DNA of 64,000 bases, from the NCBI GenBank assembly GCA_964419335.1, contig CAYQOX010000017.1, positions 1-64,000 of the forward strand, given 5' to 3'. The notes beneath the pieces were generated by a model. It saw only the letters and a list, made by a program, of their open reading frames with translations, had not been told where the DNA came from and ran no database searches. The first letter of the stretch is position 1. Each line of letters begins with the position of its first letter. The translations under genes were made by a program, and so were the position numbers. Below are positions 61,235 through 64,000 of this stretch, in pieces. This DNA is from CAYQOX01 sp964419335 (GTDB lineage: Bacteria > Hinthialibacterota > Hinthialibacteria > Hinthialibacterales > Hinthialibacteraceae).

Positions 61235-62755
61235 ATGATGCCTTCAATGCAACGAAATGTAAAACCCATTCCGGCTGGCTGGACCCTCTATGCCGCACTT
61301 TTCATAACAATTCTCGGCGTCTATTTATTCCTTTCACCCGCTCATTTTCTAACAACCCCCGACGAAGAGATCAACCTGCGCACGACCCTCTCCTTGCTGG
61401 AAGGGAACTGGGGAGCCATTCCCAGCCTGGAAGGATTTGCCACAAAAACTGGCCAGGATGGCCAACAATACGCCCAGTACGGCTTAGGCCTGCCTATCAG
61501 CGCTCTCCCCTGGTGTGCAGTCGGTAAGTGGCTCGATCCCAGTGAGAATGCCGAAAAAAACTCACTCGCAGCGGCGATGGATGGAAATCGTGTTGGCACC
61601 GAGTTCTTACGCTGGTGGATGACGGTGTTTACGATGGTGATTACGACGCTCACCGTTTTATTAGTCTTCCATTTTCTTTTGGCTTGGGAAATGCCCTTGC
61701 CCCGAGCTATGTTTATGGCTTTGGTCGCAGGGTTCTGCACGTATATGTGGCCGCACGGCCGCACCTTTTTCACCGAACCGCTCACTGCACTCTGTCTGCT
61801 TGCCGCCGCCTGGGCCATCTGGAAAGCCCATCATAGCGAACGCGTGTATTTATGGTCGCTGCTGGCGGGCTGCTTCTGGGCTTATGCGTTTTTCACCCGG
61901 GTGGATACGGTTTTTACCGCCCCGGCGGCGTTTTGGTTTCTTTTAAGCGAAGAACGCGAGGGACGCATTCGCTTTCGCTTTCACCTTGGACAAATTGTAG
62001 CCTTCAGTGTCCCTTTTCTCCTCGCCCTTAGCGCCGTTCTCGGTTATAACGAGTTTCGTTTTGGCTCTCCGTTCGCCACGGGCTATGAGGATCAGCCTGA
62101 AAAAGTGCGCTTCATTACCCCCTTACTAGTGGGGCTGCATGGTTTTCTACTCTCGACAGGGCGAAGCGTGTTCGTTTATTCGCCCCCATTGCTTTTCGCG
62201 ATCGTAGGATTTCTCTACATGTATCGGCGGGAACGGTGGTACGCGATCTTCCTCTATCTCTTAACCGCCTGCTTCCTCGCCGCGATGGCGAAATGGCAAA
62301 ACTGGGCGGGAGGCTACGACTGGGGCCCACGCCATATCTACCAACTTACACCCTTCTTGATGCTCTTCGCTGCAGTGAGTTTCTTACAGCGATCCATTAT
62401 GGATCAACCCAAATGGCGTCTCGTGTGGTTCGCACTGATCCTCGTATCCCTCTTCGTCCAATTCCTAGGCTTGGGAGCCGACGCGGTCGCGGTGATTAAA
62501 GCCATGCTCTACCAATGGGCGAAAGCCTACCCCCAAGTCAATGTCGACCTCTTTTTCATGCAATTCACCATTTATCTTCCCCATTTTTCTCAACCCGTGT
62601 TGCATTGGAATTGGATCAGCAAATACGGAGCGGATTTGCTCATTCTGAAACGCACTTCCAACCTAGCCCTGGGGCATGCGATCCCCCTGCTCATGGCCTG
62701 CGCGGGCGGCGCTTGGCTCTGGAAGATGACCCTTGGCTGGGGAAAAAGCGAATAG
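61235..62755 (+). CDS. Polytopic membrane protein, GT-C/PMT-like glycosyltransferase
   Basis: 506 residues with about ten hydrophobic segments. After TM1 (LYAALFITILGVYLFL) the first outer loop has TTPDEEINLRTTLSLLEG, the acidic pair expected of GT-C enzymes that use polyprenyl-phosphate sugars. A later loop carries WQNWAGGYDWGPRHIYQLTPFLML, typical of bacterial PMT/ArnT-like or DUF2029-type proteins. The family is probably mannosyl- or arabinosyltransferase-like; the acceptor is unknown. RBS is weak. Stands alone between yebC (divergent) and the secreted protein. Confidence 0.7.
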   Translation: MMPSMQRNVKPIPAGWTLYAALFITILGVYLFLSPAHFLTTPDEEINLRTTLSLLEGNWGAIPSLEGFATKTGQDGQQYAQYGLGLPISALPWCAVGKWLDPSENAEKNSLAAAMDGNRVGTEFLRWWMTVFTMVITTLTVLLVFHFLLAWEMPLPRAMFMALVAGFCTYMWPHGRTFFTEPLTALCLLAAAWAIWKAHHSERVYLWSLLAGCFWAYAFFTRVDTVFTAPAAFWFLLSEEREGRIRFRFHLGQIVAFSVPFLLALSAVLGYNEFRFGSPFATGYEDQPEKVRFITPLLVGLHGFLLSTGRSVFVYSPPLLFAIVGFLYMYRRERWYAIFLYLLTACFLAAMAKWQNWAGGYDWGPRHIYQLTPFLMLFAAVSFLQRSIMDQPKWRLVWFALILVSLFVQFLGLGADAVAVIKAMLYQWAKAYPQVNVDLFFMQFTIYLPHFSQPVLHWNWISKYGADLLILKRTSNLALGHAIPLLMACAGGAWLWKMTLGWGKSE

Positions 62756-63001
62756 TCACCCGCCCCCGCTTGTGCTATTATTTTAGTTATACGAAACAAT
62801 ACATCAGCATCCGGTTTCTCTCAATCATTAGGATGATCGAATGTTCACTGGATGAGGAAAATAACGATATGTTTATCATTTCAACTCGTTATCCTGAAAA
62901 TCCTCTCATCCGGGATATCCCGATTCTGACAACAATTTCATCTACAAGGAAACGCTTGTTCGTTTAAATTCAAATAAAAGAAAACACAAAGGGGAATCAT
63001 C

Positions 63002-63922
63002 GTGAAACGATTTCTGTTTCTTTCCACACTCATCTTAACCCTCTTCATACCCGCATTCACCCAAGAAGACGCGGCGGAAGAAAAAGCCGAGATTACCCAA
63101 TGCGAAACCTTGGAGGAAGTCAAAGCAGCCCAAAATCGCGGCGACCGCTATATCGAATTTAAGAATCGCTACTACGTACGGGTTGGGCTGGATTATCATG
63201 GCCCCTATCGCTCCTTCAAAACCGCCGAGAACCTTCTTAAACAATACGAAAAGAAAGCCGAAGAGGAAGGAATCAGCCTTGATCATTATCTGGGTAAAGA
63301 TGTACTCCTCAACCCCCAATTGATGATTTATCCCTTTATGGAGGTTGTAGACGAGGAAACCATTCGCTTTGAAGTTCCAAAAGGGGATAAGGTAAATTCA
63401 ACAAAAGTAATGCTTCATCCCGAACCGTTTCTCTTTGAAAACGTGAAATTTGGGAAAATACGATTTCCCGAGGATGAGTATTTCGCAGTGACAGGAAAAA
63501 TTGTCTCGCGCTCGGTGGTTCCCTTGGCGACCGATGAAGTGAAACTCTCCGTCGGGGCGGCTGTGGTCAATAAAGAAGGCGATGTCTTATGGAAACAATA
63601 CGGGGACACGAATGAAGCTTCCTTGGAATTTAAATGCATCGCTCCCATCGAAAATAATAATAACCCGCCAGAGCTGCTTTTGATTTTCTCGATTGCCGAT
63701 GGCAAGATTGATAAAATGTTAAAGCCTTTTGACTCAATCCCCGATATGGATGTCGATCAATACGATTATCACGTACTCAACTCCGCCGCTTTGGAAATGG
63801 CAAACAATTGGTTCCCCCCTCTCAAGGAAGATCTAAAAGCGGAATATGAGAAAGAGTTGAATAAGTATCAGCAAGAGAGAATGAGTGAGATGAAAGAAAA
63901 AATGCGCGGCGGGAAGCCCTAA
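63002..63922 (+). CDS. Secreted protein of unknown function
   Basis: 306 residues, signal peptide at 1-20 (LFLSTLILTLFIPAFT). The mature part opens with an acidic helix, then IEFKNRYYVRVGLDYHGPYRSFKTAENLL. The middle is beta-rich (MLHPEPFLFENVKFGKIRFPEDEYFAVTGKIVSRSVVPLA, split here by description only at about 135-180; followed by KLSVGAAVVNKEGDVLW). A charged C-terminal helix with EKELNKYQQERMSEMK ends it. No family recognised. The 246-base gap before it holds no gene. A strong terminator follows. Confidence 0.55.
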   Translation: MKRFLFLSTLILTLFIPAFTQEDAAEEKAEITQCETLEEVKAAQNRGDRYIEFKNRYYVRVGLDYHGPYRSFKTAENLLKQYEKKAEEEGISLDHYLGKDVLLNPQLMIYPFMEVVDEETIRFEVPKGDKVNSTKVMLHPEPFLFENVKFGKIRFPEDEYFAVTGKIVSRSVVPLATDEVKLSVGAAVVNKEGDVLWKQYGDTNEASLEFKCIAPIENNNNPPELLLIFSIADGKIDKMLKPFDSIPDMDVDQYDYHVLNSAALEMANNWFPPLKEDLKAEYEKELNKYQQERMSEMKEKMRGGKP

Positions 63923-63938
63923 TAACTCTAACAAGCAG

Positions 63939-63977
63939 GAGCGGCGGAACCAAGGCAAGGAACCGCCGCTCTTTTTT
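63939..63977 (+). terminator. Rho-independent terminator after the secreted protein gene
   Basis: Perfect 9-bp stem GAGCGGCGG (63939-63947) / CCGCCGCTC (63963-63971) followed by a T-run (ttttttg). It closes the gene ending at 63922. Confidence 0.88.
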
Positions 63978-64000
63978 GCCCCCAACCGCTTGCGATTGGC

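Noticed and set aside
1..64000. tRNA, rRNA, CRISPR array, riboswitch or intact insertion sequence
   Set aside because: I looked for tRNA T-loop wording, spaced direct repeats, transposase motifs and aptamer-like leaders. None was convincing. The remnants at 52.8-53.3 kb are too decayed to call a mobile element.

Overview
This window looks like a chromosomal segment of a motile, diderm, free-living bacterium with moderate GC (about 45-50% by eye). Evidence for an outer membrane: a TolC-family channel, a lipoprotein with a lipobox, and many signal-peptide proteins. Evidence for flagellar motility: a FlgG-like rod/hook protein, fliW-csrA, and a cheY-cheX-cheR-cheA-cheB operon. The Tat-exported Gfo/Idh/MocA oxidoreductase, GH127-type arabinofuranosidase, parallel beta-helix proteins and prepilin with an FTLIEL signal recall Planctomycetes-like candidate phyla (Hydrogenedentes, Sumerlaeota, Hinthialibacterota). 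That placement is an impression, since no rRNA or ribosomal marker is present. I saw no tRNA, rRNA, CRISPR array, intact prophage or intact insertion sequence.

Layout. 1-9.2 kb: a short dispersed repeat (copies at both ends of this stretch), a Spy-like periplasmic protein, a SprA-like HExxH protein, a PHP-family protein with one metal motif lost, an ECF sigma factor overlapping a fused anti-sigma/FecR protein, a GerMN protein paired with an amidase that has lost two zinc-ligand histidines, and an orphan histidine kinase. 9.2-14.5 kb: FlgG-like protein, bifunctional-type Rel, and a tight + strand group of an unknown small protein, ADP-ribosylglycohydrolase, Smr protein and NYN nuclease, closed by a strong terminator. 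14.5-22 kb: exported carbohydrate-related genes. 22.4-27.2 kb: an ATP-grasp/N-formylglutamate-amidohydrolase fusion and a PhoB/PhoR-like pair. 27.6-30.1 kb: prepilin and a large secreted protein. 30.2-35.8 kb (minus): beta-helix protein, N-carbamoylputrescine amidase, CgeB-like glycosyltransferase, Sua5/YrdC. 36-46.7 kb: an exported CinA homologue with a decayed amidase domain, membrane-anchored PCM, an MFS transporter with a roughly 320-residue insertion, TolC, an SGNH hydrolase, polyphosphate kinase and a HAD hydrolase. 46.7-50.7 kb: three tandem paralogous coiled-coil proteins of unknown function. 51-52.8 kb: ABC ATPase, fliW, csrA. 52.8-53.3 kb: decayed gene remnants. 53.3-58.5 kb: chemotaxis operon. 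59-61.1 kb: ruvA, ruvC, yebC. 61.2-64 kb: a GT-C-type membrane protein and a secreted protein of unknown function.

How the genes fit together. FliW and CsrA form the known partner switch for flagellin translation, and the csrA leader carries a GGA-loop hairpin consistent with autoregulation. The Che operon supplies signalling but lacks CheW and receptors, which must lie elsewhere. Rel and Ppk1 point to stringent-response and polyphosphate physiology. The ADP-ribosylglycohydrolase-Smr-NYN group resembles a nucleic-acid or ribosome quality-control module. Best candidates for undescribed biology: the triple coiled-coil family, the ATP-grasp/FGase fusion, the exported CinA pseudoenzyme, the zinc-site-less amidase with its GerMN partner, and the Smr/NYN/ADP-ribosylhydrolase operon. 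By eye, the + strand is C-rich to about 30 kb, G-rich from about 31 to 53 kb, and C-rich again after, which suggests a segment inversion.
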